Part shown: positions 8,384 through 17,648 of the stretch, in pieces
Layout: each line of letters starts with the position of its first letter
Numbering within the stretch: position 1 is the stretch's first letter
From: Bacterioplanes sanyensis
GTDB taxonomy: Bacteria; Pseudomonadota; Gammaproteobacteria; Pseudomonadales; Oceanobacteraceae
DNA: 64,000 nucleotides
Direction: 5' to 3'
Assembly (NCBI RefSeq): GCF_014652515.1
Contig: NZ_BMYY01000001.1
Location: 1-64,000, forward strand
Position numbers and translations under genes: made by a program
The notes under the pieces: generated by a model
What the model saw: the letters and a program-made list of their open reading frames with translations, nothing else
Databases searched by the model: none
Told to the model about the DNA's origin: nothing

Positions 8384-9205
8384 TCAATAGCGCTGCAGCA
8401 GGATCTGCAGAACAAATTGCGAGCCAAAATACGACAGCACCAATAAACCGGTGCCGGCCAGCGTCCAACGACTGGCCACCGTGCCGCGCCAGCCGTAGCG
8501 ATAACGGCCCACCAGCAACACCGCAAATACTGCCCAGCCAATCAATGCCAGCACCACCTTATGCTGCAAGTGCTGTTGCTGCAGGTCGACCACAAACGGC
8601 CAGCCGATGGCAAACGCGGCGGTGAGTAACAGCATGCCCAGCCAGATCATTTCAAACAGCAGTAAATCCATGGTCTGCAAGGGCGGCAAGGATTGCAGTA
8701 AGCCGCGCGTTTGGTGGCGCTTAAGGCTGCGATCTTGCAGGTGCAACAGCACTGCTTGCACGGCGGCAATGGTAAAGACGCTGTAGGCCAATATCGACAG
8801 CAAGATATGCCAGGCCAAGCCGTAGCTGACGTCTTTGAGGGGAAGGTGCTGATCGGAGGCGGCCGCCACCAGCAAAATGGCCGCGGCCATGGGGTACAGG
8901 CCAATAAACAAGTTGTCGACAGGCTTGCGCCAGCTGGAAAAAATCAACAGCAGGCTAATCACCCAGCACACCAACGAGCCGACCTCAAAATAAGCGAAAT
9001 TGATGCTATCGCCCATCAGCATATCGGTGCCGATGTAGCCCAGATGCAGCAGTGAGGCGACCATTGCGGCTGTTAGCACCAGGCCACGGTTAGCGGGCCG
9101 CTGGCCGCGCAGTGTCAGCCACTGGCGAAAGGCGCTGAACAGATACAAACCTGCCGCGGGTGCGGCAAACATGAACCCTGTCATAACGGAAATTAGATTC
9201 TCCAT
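8384..9205 (-). CDS. ypjD: Cytochrome c assembly-like inner-membrane protein YpjD
   Basis: This 273-residue polytopic protein has about eight hydrophobic segments and the CcmC/CcsA-like stretch YGLAWHILLSILAYSVFTIA (about 128-147), typical of the cytochrome c assembly/haem-handling superfamily. YpjD proteins are near-universally found beside ffh in gammaproteobacteria; here ypjD diverges from ffh with 141 bp between the starts. The exact biochemical role of YpjD is not established. CorB/YfjD follows after about 55 bp. Confidence 0.85.
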   Translation of the reverse strand: MENLISVMTGFMFAAPAAGLYLFSAFRQWLTLRGQRPANRGLVLTAAMVASLLHLGYIGTDMLMGDSINFAYFEVGSLVCWVISLLLIFSSWRKPVDNLFIGLYPMAAAILLVAAASDQHLPLKDVSYGLAWHILLSILAYSVFTIAAVQAVLLHLQDRSLKRHQTRGLLQSLPPLQTMDLLLFEMIWLGMLLLTAAFAIGWPFVVDLQQQHLQHKVVLALIGWAVFAVLLVGRYRYGWRGTVASRWTLAGTGLLVLSYFGSQFVLQILLQRY

Positions 9206-9346
9206 AAACTAATGCGAACCACTCGCAAGCCACGCAGTGTCGCACATGGCAGAGAAGGGGGAAAGCATCGACATGCGCGGCGGTCGCAGTTGAGCAGACA
9301 TGCCGGTATACTGGGCGGCTTATTTATCGGGCATGAGTCACAAGAG

Positions 9347-10750
9347 ATGTTTGAAAGTCTTACCGACCGCCTTGGCAATGCGCTGAAAAGCATTTCGGGC
9401 CAGGCCAAGCTCACCGAAGAGAACATTAAAGGCACCGTGCGTGAAGTGCGCATGGCGTTGTTGGAAGCGGACGTCGCTTTGCCGGTGGTGAAAGCCTTTA
9501 CCGATCAGGTAAAAGAGCGCGCCGTCGGCACAGAAGTATTAAAAAGCCTGAACCCAGGTCAGGTGTTCCTTAAGATCGTGCATGAAGAGCTGATGAGCGT
9601 CATGGGTGAGGCCAACGAAGGCCTTAACCTAGCAACTCAGCCGCCTGCCGTGGTGTTAATGGCAGGTTTGCAGGGGGCGGGTAAAACCACCACGGTGGGC
9701 AAGCTGGCCAAATACTTGGCCGAGCGCGAGAAGAAAAAAGTCATGGTGGTGTCGGCTGACGTCTATCGTCCAGCGGCCATCAAGCAGTTGGAAACCTTGG
9801 CGGGCGAAGTGGGCGCGTTGTTCCACCCGTCGACCGGCGACCAAGATCCGGTTGATATTGCCAACGGTGCCATTGATGCCGCGCGTCGCGCGCAAGCCGA
9901 TGTGTTGTTGGTGGATACCGCGGGTCGCTTGGCCATCGATGAAGACATGATGGCGGAAATCAAGCACCTGCATGCGGCCATTACGCCGATTGAAACCCTG
10001 TTTGTGGTCGACGCCATGACCGGCCAAGATGCCGCCAATACTGCGCGTGCCTTCAGTGAGGCCTTGCCGTTGACCGGCGTGGTGCTGACCAAGGCCGACG
10101 GTGATGCCCGTGGCGGTGCGGCGCTGTCGGTGCGTCACATTACCGGCAAACCGATTAAGTTTATGGGCATGGGTGAAAAAACCGATGCCTTAGAGCCATT
10201 CCACCCGGATCGTGTTGCCTCGCGCATTCTGGACATGGGTGATGTGCTTACCCTGATCGAAGAAGCCGAACGCAAGATCGACAAGTCCAAAGCCGACAAG
10301 CTGGCCAAGAAGATTCAAAAAGGCAAAGGCTTTGATCTGGAAGACTTCCTCGATCAAATCCAGCAAATGAAAAAAATGGGCGGCTTGTCTTCAATGATGG
10401 AAAAGCTGCCTGGCATGGGCAATATGGGCGCCATGGCCAAGCAAACCAATGCGGCAGAAGGTCAGTTTAAGCAAATGGAAGCCATCATTTGCTCAATGAC
10501 ACCGAATGAGCGTCGCTTCCCTGACAAGATCAACGGTTCGCGCAAAAAACGCATTGCGTCAGGCTCGGGCACACAGATTCAGGACGTAAATCGTGTGCTC
10601 AAACAGCACAAGCAAATGCAAAAGATGATGAAGAAAGTGACCGCCAAAGGCGGCATGAAGAAAATGATGCGCGCCATGGGAGGCATGGGCGGCGGTGGTA
10701 TGGGCGGTGGCGGCATGCCCCCCGGTGGTATGCCACCCATGATGCGCTAA
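9347..10750 (+). CDS. ffh: Signal recognition particle protein Ffh
   Basis: This 467-residue GTPase binds signal sequences and 4.5S RNA and delivers ribosomes to FtsY. It shows the N domain (MFESLTDRLGNALKSISGQA), the G domain with GLQGAGKTTTVGKLA, DTAGRLAID and TKADGDARGG, and a methionine-rich M domain ending in a Gly/Met repeat. The ATG at 9347 matches the family start; the reading frame stays open 135 bases upstream. A terminator follows at once, so the usual downstream rpsP-rimM-trmD-rplS operon is not here. Confidence 0.97.
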   Translation: MFESLTDRLGNALKSISGQAKLTEENIKGTVREVRMALLEADVALPVVKAFTDQVKERAVGTEVLKSLNPGQVFLKIVHEELMSVMGEANEGLNLATQPPAVVLMAGLQGAGKTTTVGKLAKYLAEREKKKVMVVSADVYRPAAIKQLETLAGEVGALFHPSTGDQDPVDIANGAIDAARRAQADVLLVDTAGRLAIDEDMMAEIKHLHAAITPIETLFVVDAMTGQDAANTARAFSEALPLTGVVLTKADGDARGGAALSVRHITGKPIKFMGMGEKTDALEPFHPDRVASRILDMGDVLTLIEEAERKIDKSKADKLAKKIQKGKGFDLEDFLDQIQQMKKMGGLSSMMEKLPGMGNMGAMAKQTNAAEGQFKQMEAIICSMTPNERRFPDKINGSRKKRIASGSGTQIQDVNRVLKQHKQMQKMMKKVTAKGGMKKMMRAMGGMGGGGMGGGGMPPGGMPPMMR

Positions 10751-10762
10751 GTAGGATACATC

Positions 10763-10787
10763 AGGAGGCTGCGGCCTCCTTTTTTAT
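10763..10787 (+). terminator. Rho-independent terminator after ffh
   Basis: AGGAGGC and GCCTCCT form a short GC-rich stem with a tight loop, followed directly by TTTTTT. It lies 12 bases after the ffh stop. Confidence 0.85.
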
Positions 10788-10820
10788 GGTCTGTCTTTCA
10801 ACCAGGCGCGGAGCAAATGT

Positions 10821-11249
10821 ATGTGGATGCAAAAACAGCTGCAGTTGGCGGCCAAGGCGCGCGGCTTTCACCTGATTACAGACGAAGTGCTGCAGCAATT
10901 ACCTGAGTTGGCCACGATTGACGTTGGGCTGTTGCATGTATTTATTCAGCATACGTCTGCTTCTCTGACCATCAATGAAAATGCTGACCCTACGGTGCGC
11001 CAAGACTTTGAGAGTTTTTTTAATCACGCCGTTCCTGAAAACGAACCCTATTATCGCCACGTGTATGAAGGCAGTGATGATATGCCGGCCCACCTAAAAA
11101 GCAGTTTATTGGGAGCCAGCATCAGTTTGCCCATACAAAATGGCGGGTTGAATATTGGCATCTGGCAAGGCATATACTTATGCGAGCACCGCAACCAGGG
11201 TGGCCCACGGCGTCTGGTTGCTACCCTACATGGCGAATCAAAGAGGTGA
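10821..11249 (+). CDS. YjbQ/UPF0047 family protein
   Basis: This 142-residue protein matches the YjbQ family (secondary thiamine-phosphate synthase enzyme). [20 protein letters not shown] contains the conserved His and Asn, [15 protein letters not shown] follows, and [17 protein letters not shown] contains the conserved GxYLxEHR segment. The usual length is 130-140. YjbQ proteins can complement loss of thiamine phosphate synthase, but the true physiological role is unclear. GGAG lies 7-8 bases before the ATG. A small unknown gene follows after 3 bp, so the two probably form an operon. Confidence 0.88.
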   Translation: MWMQKQLQLAAKARGFHLITDEVLQQLPELATIDVGLLHVFIQHTSASLTINENADPTVRQDFESFFNHAVPENEPYYRHVYEGSDDMPAHLKSSLLGASISLPIQNGGLNIGIWQGIYLCEHRNQGGPRRLVATLHGESKR

Positions 11250-11252
11250 AAA

Positions 11253-11474
11253 ATGTCCGATAAAATGGATGCTGACAGTTTGCAGGCGTTGAAAATTGCG
11301 TTTACCTACATGCCCAAAGCCATTGAGGTGACCAAGTTTGAATACGGCGACCGCTACGAGGTGGTGTTGCAGCATATCGAAAGCGTGCGCCAGATTTTGG
11401 AGCACAATGGCGTTGACCCAGAGGAAGTGGACGGCGAAATAAACGACGATATTGCTCCCAACTCTTGTTATTAG
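11253..11474 (+). CDS. Small acidic protein of unknown function, operonic with yjbQ
   Basis: This 73-residue acidic protein (MSDKMDADSLQALKIAFTYM at the start) has no signal peptide or membrane segment. It should form two or three helices around residues 8-50 and has an acidic tail ending DDIAPNSCY. AGAGGTG just before the ATG is a good ribosome binding site, and the gene begins 3 bp after the yjbQ stop. I do not recognise a named family. Confidence 0.65.
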   Translation: MSDKMDADSLQALKIAFTYMPKAIEVTKFEYGDRYEVVLQHIESVRQILEHNGVDPEEVDGEINDDIAPNSCY

Positions 11475-11580
11475 TCGCTACACATTCGAGGTCTTTCGCG
11501 AAGTGGCAGTTTAAGCACAAAAGGTAGATACTGCCCTCACCTAGCAGATACGTTTGCGGCTAACGGCTATCTGCCGGGGC

Positions 11581-11589
11581 TGGTATAAT
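11581..11589 (+). promoter_or_regulatory. Extended -10 promoter for the glutaredoxin-like gene
   Basis: TGGTATAAT gives a perfect TATAAT (11584-11589) with an upstream TGn, the extended -10 form. It is 31 bases before the ATG at 11621. No good -35 is visible at 17 bp. Confidence 0.55.
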
Positions 11590-11620
11590 CGCGTCTTTGT
11601 GTTTGCCAGTAGTGTGAGAA

Positions 11621-11989
11621 ATGTTGTTAAAAGTTGTTCGTAATACCCTGGGCTACAGTATCGCTGCGGTGGATATTATGACCCGTCTGCCCGGTAAAAA
11701 ACGTTCTGCCACTGAGCAGGCCCAAGTCGATGCCGAGACCCGTCAGCTGGCGTTGTATCAGTTCACCGCGTGTCCTTTTTGTATTAAAACTCGCCGCGCC
11801 ATCCACAAGCTTGGCCTGGCCATCGAAACACGCGATGCCATGAACGATGCTCAATCTCGCTCTGAGTTAGAGCAACAAGGCGGTAAGGTAAAAGTGCCGT
11901 GCTTGCGCATCAGCGAGGCTGGCAAGCCAGACGTCTGGATGTACGAGTCCGGCGACATTATCAGCTATTTGCAACAGCGCTTTGGTTAA
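11621..11989 (+). CDS. Glutaredoxin-like protein with CPFC motif
   Basis: This 122-residue protein has an N-terminal extension of about 45 residues, with a weakly hydrophobic start, and then a glutaredoxin/GST-N thioredoxin fold. LYQFTACPFCIKTRRAIHKL holds the dithiol CPFC active site, VKVPCLRI is the cis-proline segment, and WMYESGDIISYLQQRF is the glutathione-site end. The inferred role is thiol-disulfide exchange with glutathione. A same-length paralogue at 43914-44282 has CPSS in place of CPFC. A convergent acyltransferase gene follows. Confidence 0.85.
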   Translation: MLLKVVRNTLGYSIAAVDIMTRLPGKKRSATEQAQVDAETRQLALYQFTACPFCIKTRRAIHKLGLAIETRDAMNDAQSRSELEQQGGKVKVPCLRISEAGKPDVWMYESGDIISYLQQRFG

Positions 11990-12012
11990 AGCCCACGGGG
12001 CCACTAAGTCAG

Positions 12013-12040
12013 GGCTGCCGCTGACTTTAGGTCGGCAGCC
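12013..12040. terminator. Inverted repeat between convergent genes
   Basis: GGCTGCCG (12013-12020) and CGGCAGCC (12033-12040) form an 8-bp stem with a 12-nt loop between the convergent glutaredoxin-like and acyltransferase genes. There is no clear U tract, so a terminator role is tentative. Confidence 0.35.
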
Positions 12041-12049
12041 GACGTCGCT

Positions 12050-12634
12050 TTATACCTCGTACTGATCGGCTTTGCGCCCACCAATGTGCGAATACTGCTG
12101 GCGTATTGAGGCAATGTCTTGCTTTACATCACCCGTTGGTTTGAAGGTGCCTAAAACACCGCCGGTCTTGCGCTGATAATCCAGAAAGCCCATCAAAATG
12201 GGTACTTGGGCACCGTTGGCGATGTGATAAAAGCCGGTCTTCCAATCGCTGACTTTGCTGCGTGTGCCTTCGGGAGGCACGATCAAAAACAGTCGGTCAT
12301 TTTCTTTAATGGTAGTGACCGAGGCATCCACCATGTTGTTTGATTTGGAGCGATCGACTGGCACACCGCCCATCCACATCATCAGGCGTTTGAACGGTGG
12401 CTTGAAAATGGACTTTTTGCCCATCCAGTACACGGGGGTGCGCATCACGAATGCGATCATCAGCATGTAGGGTAAATCCCAGTTGCTGGTGTGAGGTGCG
12501 GCGATCATCACGCACTTTTTTAAATCATCTGGAATATTGCCTTCTATGCGCCACCCCTTTAGGCGCAAGTACAGGGACGAGCCAGCTCGCAAAAGCTGGC
12601 TGATGATGGGGGTATCAAACATGGTGCGATGCAT
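12050..12634 (-). CDS. PlsC-type 1-acylglycerol-3-phosphate acyltransferase family protein
   Basis: This 194-residue protein has the acyltransferase motif block I APHTSNWDLPYM (HX4D with Asn-Trp), block II around MGKKSIFKPPFKRLMMWMGG, then GVPVDRSK, and block III IVPPEGTRSKV. These are the acyl-acceptor and catalytic motifs of the PlsC/LPLAT family; this branch resembles small acyltransferases distinct from housekeeping PlsC. It probably acylates a lipid or lysophospholipid at the inner membrane. The start at 12634 (MHRTMFDTP) has GAGAG upstream; the frame is open a further 72 bases but without family support. Confidence 0.8.
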   Translation of the reverse strand: MHRTMFDTPIISQLLRAGSSLYLRLKGWRIEGNIPDDLKKCVMIAAPHTSNWDLPYMLMIAFVMRTPVYWMGKKSIFKPPFKRLMMWMGGVPVDRSKSNNMVDASVTTIKENDRLFLIVPPEGTRSKVSDWKTGFYHIANGAQVPILMGFLDYQRKTGGVLGTFKPTGDVKQDIASIRQQYSHIGGRKADQYEV

Positions 12635-12770
12635 GAAGTTCTCTCTTTCTCTGGCGCATCCGCTGCTGCCGCTCAAAACGATCCTTCTGATAGTAGCCGC
12701 TATCATACCTGACGCCGCCCCTGCTGGCTTGTCAAACCCGGCAGATGGCGATGCTGCGAATCCTTTAGGC

Positions 12771-12779
12771 TGTTAGAAT
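12771..12779 (+). promoter_or_regulatory. dnaE: Candidate extended -10 promoter for dnaE
   Basis: TGTTAGAAT contains a TAGAAT hexamer (12774-12779) with an upstream TGn, 31 bases before the dnaE ATG. A clear -35 is not seen. Confidence 0.4.
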
Positions 12780-12809
12780 ACCGGCCTTTGTGTTTTTAGC
12801 CGAGCTGTT

Positions 12810-15800
12810 ATGTCCGCCACTTTTGTGCATTTACGTGTTCACTCCGAATATTCTCTGTATGACAGCACCATCCGAGTGAAAGAACTGGTAGGTAAAACGG
12901 CTGCTGAACAAATGCCCGCCGTTGCACTGACCGATCAGGTTAACCTCTATGCCTTGGTGAAGTTTTATAAAGGAGCTTTGGGCAAAGGTATTAAGCCCAT
13001 TTTGGGGGCAGATCTGTGGTTAGAAAACCCCTACGATCGTCATCAGCCCTATCGCGTAACGGCCTTATGTCAAGACCAACACGGCTATCTGGTCTTGCGT
13101 GAGCTGATTTCTCGCGCCTTTATGGAAAACCAGCACCACGACATGCCACAGGTAAAAAAAGAGTGGCTGTTAGACGATAACGACGGTCTGATTTTGCTAT
13201 CGGGGGCGCGAGATGGCGACATCGGCCAGCGCATCATGAAAGGTCGCCTGGAAGATGCCGAAGCACTGGCGCGTGAGTACGTCGAGGCCTTTGGTGATCG
13301 CTTTTATTACGAAGTGCAACGCACGGGCCGTCCAGGTGATGAAGCCATTGTCAAAGCTGGGATCATGCTGGCACCCAAGCTGAATATGCCTTTGGTAGCT
13401 ACCAATGACGTGCGCTTTATGGCAGCGGAAGACTTCGAAGCTCACGAAACCCGAGTGGCCATCGGTCAAGGCTTTGCGCTGCACGATAAGCGCCGGCCAC
13501 GCGAATACAGCGAGCAGCAATATTTTCGCAGCAGCGCGGAAATGGCTGAGCTGTTTCATGATATTCCCTCCGCCATTGAGAATACGGTAGAAATTGCCAA
13601 ACGCTGTAACGTTGAGGTACAGCTTGGCACCTACTTCTTGCCCGATTACCCGATTCCAACGGATATGACCGAAGACGAGTTCTTCCGTCGCATTTCTGAA
13701 GTAGGCTTGGAAGAGCGTCTTGAAAAAATTCTCGATAAATCGGACCCAGAGTATCAGCACAAACGCCAACCCTACGATGAGCGTTTGAAGTTTGAGCTCG
13801 ACATCATCATTCAAATGGGTTTTCCCGGTTACTTTTTGATTGTGATGGACTTTATCCAGTGGGCTAAGGATGAAGACATTCCCGTTGGCCCAGGGCGTGG
13901 TTCGGGTGCCGGTTCTTTGGTCGCCTATGCATTGAAAATTACCGATCTAGATCCACTTGAATACGATCTGCTGTTCGAGCGCTTCCTAAACCCTGAGCGG
14001 GTATCCATGCCCGACTTCGATATCGACTTCTGTATGGAAGACCGCGAGCGGGTGATCGAATACGTGGCCGATAACTATGGCCGTGAAGCCGTATCGCAAA
14101 TTGTGACCTTTGGCACCATGGCGGCGCGCGCGGTGGTGCGCGATGTGGCGCGGGCTCAGGGCAAGTCCTTTGGTTTGGCCGACAAGTTATCCAAGCTGAT
14201 TCCCGGCGATCCTGGTATGACGTTGGAGAAAGCACTGGAAAGTGAAACAGCGCTGCAGGAGTTTCTCAACGAAGACGAAGAAGCCCAAGAAATCTGGGAA
14301 ATGGCGCTTAAGCTTGAGGGCATTGCGCGTCAGACTGGCAAGCATGCCGGTGGCGTAGTCATTGCGCCGACCAAGCTCACCGACTTCTCTGCCACGGCCT
14401 GTGAACCTGGCGGTGCGGGACTGATTACCCAGTTTGATAAAAATGATGTTGAAGAAGCCGGTCTAGTGAAGTTCGACTTCTTGGGTTTGCGTACCCTGAC
14501 CATCATCGACTGGGCGTTAGAGACCATTGATCGCCTGCGTGCCAAAGAAGGGCTTGAGCCCCTCGACATCAATGCCATTCCGCTGGACGATAAGCCGTCT
14601 TACGACTTGCTTAAAGCAGCCAAGACGACGGCAGTTTTCCAGCTCGAATCGCGCGGCATGAAGGATCTAATCCGCCGCCTGCAGCCAGATAACATCGAAG
14701 ACATGATCGCCCTAGTGGCACTGTTCCGCCCTGGCCCGCTGGAGTCGGGCATGGTGGATGATTTTATCAACCGTAAGCACGGTCGGGCCCAGGTGGCTTA
14801 TCCTCACCCCGACTACCAACATGACAGTCTGAAAGAGATTCTAGAGCCCACTTACGGTGTGATCGTCTACCAAGAGCAGGTGATGCAAATTGCCCAGACC
14901 CTGGCCGGTTATACCCTAGGCGGCGCTGACATGCTGCGCCGTGCAATGGGTAAGAAAAAGCCAGAGGAAATGGCCAAACAGCGCGAAATCTTCCGTCAAG
15001 GGGCTGAGAGTCAGAACATCGACCCCGATCTGGCGATGAAAATCTTCGATCTGGTGGAGAAGTTTGCCGGCTACGGCTTTAACAAGTCGCACTCCGCCGC
15101 CTATGCCGTGGTGTCTTATCAGACTTTGTATCTGAAAACTCACTATCCGGCGCCCTTTATGGCGGCGGTGCTGACCTCAGACATGCAAAACACCGATAAG
15201 GTCGTGACCTTTATCGAAGAATGTCGCGAGATGGGCATCGAGCTGGTGCTGCCGGATGTAAACCAGAGCTATTACGGGTTTACCGTGAACGAGGCTGGTG
15301 CCGTTGTATATGGCTTGGGGGCGGTTAAAGGCGTAGGCGAGGGGCCCATCGAGGCCATTATCGCTGGCCGAGAAGACGGCCCTTATCGTGATTTGTTCGA
15401 CTTCTGCGACCGCATTGATCACGGTCGCATTAACAAACGGGTGTTAGAGGCACTGGTGCGCTGTGGTGCCTTCGATAACCTAGAGTACTCTGCTCCCCGT
15501 GCCGTGTTGATGGCCAGTATCGAAGATGCACTAAAAAGTGCCGGTCAAAATGCCGCCAATGAAGCCGCTGGCATGATGGATTTGTTCGGTGTCGTCGAAG
15601 CAGAGACCAAGGTTGATGCCGATCCTTACGAACGCTACCGACACCTGCGTGAGTGGCCGCTAAAGGAGCGTTTGGCGGGTGAGAAAGATACCCTCGGCTT
15701 ATTTGTGACGGGACATCCGTTCGATGAATATGAGCAAGAGGTTCGCCAGCTAGCGCCTACTCGTTTGGTCAACATCCAAGAAGGCAAAGCGCCGCAGAAG

Positions 15801-16295
15801 CTGGCCGGCTTGGTCGTCGATATGCGGCTGATGAAAAACAAGCGCGGTGAAAACATGTGCTTTGCCACCTTAGATGATCGCAGTGGCCGCATTGAAGTGG
15901 CGCTGTTCTCCGACGTGTACGAGCAGGTACGTGAGGTGGTGGCCAAAGACAAGGTACTGATACTTGAAGCTCAGGTGAGCTATGACGATTATTCTGGGGG
16001 CTTAAAGGCCACCGGCCGCAGTGCCATGGAAATCAGTCAGGCCCGGTTGCGCTATGCGCAGGCATTGCGCATTCGCGTGGCGGCTTCGGCCGTCAACGAC
16101 GGCTTTTGTCAGCAGCTGGAGCATCAGTTGCACCGGTTGCCGGACGGCTGTCCAGTGGTGCTGGATTACTGTAATGATGTGGCGCGTTGCGATGTGCATC
16201 TGGGAGATCAATGGCGTATCAACCCCACGGATGAGCAACTGTTGGAGCTGAAATATGCCTACGGTGAAGATGCCGTCGAGTTGGTGTTCCAGTAA
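12810..16295 (+). CDS. dnaE: DNA polymerase III alpha subunit
   Basis: This 1161-residue protein is the replicative polymerase, normal in length for DnaE1. It begins with the PHP domain (FVHLRVHSEYSLYDS), then the palm with catalytic acidic residues in MPDFDIDFC (and GPGRGSGAGSLVAYAL upstream of it), the fingers, the tandem helix-hairpin-helix and the beta-clamp-binding region. It ends with an OB-fold domain (KLAGLVVDMRLMKNKRGENM) and a short C-terminal domain. No accA gene follows, although gammaproteobacteria usually have dnaE-accA; instead the tilS start lies inside the dnaE 3' end. Confidence 0.98.
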   Translation: MSATFVHLRVHSEYSLYDSTIRVKELVGKTAAEQMPAVALTDQVNLYALVKFYKGALGKGIKPILGADLWLENPYDRHQPYRVTALCQDQHGYLVLRELISRAFMENQHHDMPQVKKEWLLDDNDGLILLSGARDGDIGQRIMKGRLEDAEALAREYVEAFGDRFYYEVQRTGRPGDEAIVKAGIMLAPKLNMPLVATNDVRFMAAEDFEAHETRVAIGQGFALHDKRRPREYSEQQYFRSSAEMAELFHDIPSAIENTVEIAKRCNVEVQLGTYFLPDYPIPTDMTEDEFFRRISEVGLEERLEKILDKSDPEYQHKRQPYDERLKFELDIIIQMGFPGYFLIVMDFIQWAKDEDIPVGPGRGSGAGSLVAYALKITDLDPLEYDLLFERFLNPERVSMPDFDIDFCMEDRERVIEYVADNYGREAVSQIVTFGTMAARAVVRDVARAQGKSFGLADKLSKLIPGDPGMTLEKALESETALQEFLNEDEEAQEIWEMALKLEGIARQTGKHAGGVVIAPTKLTDFSATACEPGGAGLITQFDKNDVEEAGLVKFDFLGLRTLTIIDWALETIDRLRAKEGLEPLDINAIPLDDKPSYDLLKAAKTTAVFQLESRGMKDLIRRLQPDNIEDMIALVALFRPGPLESGMVDDFINRKHGRAQVAYPHPDYQHDSLKEILEPTYGVIVYQEQVMQIAQTLAGYTLGGADMLRRAMGKKKPEEMAKQREIFRQGAESQNIDPDLAMKIFDLVEKFAGYGFNKSHSAAYAVVSYQTLYLKTHYPAPFMAAVLTSDMQNTDKVVTFIEECREMGIELVLPDVNQSYYGFTVNEAGAVVYGLGAVKGVGEGPIEAIIAGREDGPYRDLFDFCDRIDHGRINKRVLEALVRCGAFDNLEYSAPRAVLMASIEDALKSAGQNAANEAAGMMDLFGVVEAETKVDADPYERYRHLREWPLKERLAGEKDTLGLFVTGHPFDEYEQEVRQLAPTRLVNIQEGKAPQKLAGLVVDMRLMKNKRGENMCFATLDDRSGRIEVALFSDVYEQVREVVAKDKVLILEAQVSYDDYSGGLKATGRSAMEISQARLRYAQALRIRVAASAVNDGFCQQLEHQLHRLPDGCPVVLDYCNDVARCDVHLGDQWRINPTDEQLLELKYAYGEDAVELVFQ

Positions 16296-17604
16296 GTTGG
16301 CAGACGCTGACTGGGCAGAGGCCGAGCAGTGGATGCGAGCACAGCTGCCCGAGGGGCGGTTGTGGGTTGCCTTTAGCGGTGGCTTGGATTCCACCGTTTT
16401 GCTGCATTGGCTGGCGCATTCGCCGCTGCGTTCGCGGCTGCACGCCATTCACGTGCACCATGGCTTATCCGCTAACGCCGATGATTGGCTGGCTATTTGC
16501 CAACGTCAGGCCGCGGCTTGGCAGGTGCCGTTTGTGGGCGCTCGGGTTGTCGTTCAAGCTGGCGGCGATGGGTTAGAAGGCGCGGCGCGCCAGGCCCGCT
16601 ATGCGGCGTTTAAGCAGCAGCTGAAAGCCGCTGATGGTCTGCTGCTTGGTCATCACTGTGATGACCAGTTAGAAACCTTTGCCCAGCGCTGGTTGCGAGG
16701 CACAGGTGTGAGGGGACTGGGGGCGATGCACCGCAGTCATCAGCAACACGGCTTCAAACTGCTGCGGCCATTGCTGCGGCTGTCGCACCAACAATTGCAT
16801 GACTATGCCCAACAGCACCAGTTGACCTGGATTGAAGACGAGTCGAACATCGATACTCAATACAGCCGCAACTGGTGGCGACATCATGGACTGCCGCCTA
16901 TTTGGCAGCGCTTTGCTAAGGCGAAGCCGGCGGCGCTGCGCACGATCGAGCGGCTACAGCAAGATGCCGATGCGCTGGAGCAATTGCTGCAGCAGCAGCT
17001 CTTGCCGTTGTTGTCGGTTAGCCCTTGGCCGGGGACGGTCAATGAGCGACTGGATTTAACGCAGCTATGGCAGCAGCCGCCGGCTTTGCACAGCTATTTA
17101 CTGCGTCAATGGTGGCAGCAACAAGGCTTGGCGCTGCCATCCCAAGCTAGGTTGGAAGCTTGGCTGGCCATGCTGCAAGCGTCTGCCGATAAGCAGCCAA
17201 GTGGAACTTTGGGCGATTACACTTGGGCCCGCTATCAAAACTACCTGTATCTGCTGCCCCCTCCCGCGACAGACCTTGCACCTTTGACAGCCCTGCCGAA
17301 CCGCTGGGGCGAAGGTGAGCTGTGTTTGCAAGGTGATATGCCAGCCGGTGCCTGTGTGGTGCCAGCCCAAGCGCTTCAGGCTAACCACTTCAAACCGCAA
17401 GGTCGGCCCAGCAAACGCCTGAAACTGTGGTGGCAGAGCTGGGGCATTCCGCCTTGGTTGCGCGCCCAATGGCCAGTTTTGGTGGATGCTCAACAACAAC
17501 CGCTGGCGTTTGCTAGGGCTAGCGAACAAACCTGTCGCAGCATGGAAACAGATCACAGTCTCAGGCTTTACTGGCGCCGCTTGGGCTGTGACAAAAGTGG
17601 GTAA
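16255..17604 (+). CDS. tilS: tRNA(Ile)-lysidine synthase
   Basis: This protein of up to 449 residues converts C34 of tRNA-Ile2 to lysidine, which lets the CAU anticodon read AUA. The PP-loop ATP site is VAFSGGLDSTVLLHW, and LLGHHCDDQLETFAQRWLRGTG and WIEDESNIDTQYSRNWWRHH are diagnostic. The C-terminal TilS domains follow. The ATG at 16255 has GGAG 7 bases upstream and overlaps dnaE by 41 bp, suggesting coupling; a later start (ATG 16333) would still keep the PP-loop. Confidence 0.95.
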   Translation: MPTVKMPSSWCSSKLADADWAEAEQWMRAQLPEGRLWVAFSGGLDSTVLLHWLAHSPLRSRLHAIHVHHGLSANADDWLAICQRQAAAWQVPFVGARVVVQAGGDGLEGAARQARYAAFKQQLKAADGLLLGHHCDDQLETFAQRWLRGTGVRGLGAMHRSHQQHGFKLLRPLLRLSHQQLHDYAQQHQLTWIEDESNIDTQYSRNWWRHHGLPPIWQRFAKAKPAALRTIERLQQDADALEQLLQQQLLPLLSVSPWPGTVNERLDLTQLWQQPPALHSYLLRQWWQQQGLALPSQARLEAWLAMLQASADKQPSGTLGDYTWARYQNYLYLLPPPATDLAPLTALPNRWGEGELCLQGDMPAGACVVPAQALQANHFKPQGRPSKRLKLWWQSWGIPPWLRAQWPVLVDAQQQPLAFARASEQTCRSMETDHSLRLYWRRLGCDKSG

Positions 17605-17648
17605 TCGGTTAGAGTAGCGGCCGCGTTTATCACCATGGAATAACTGTT

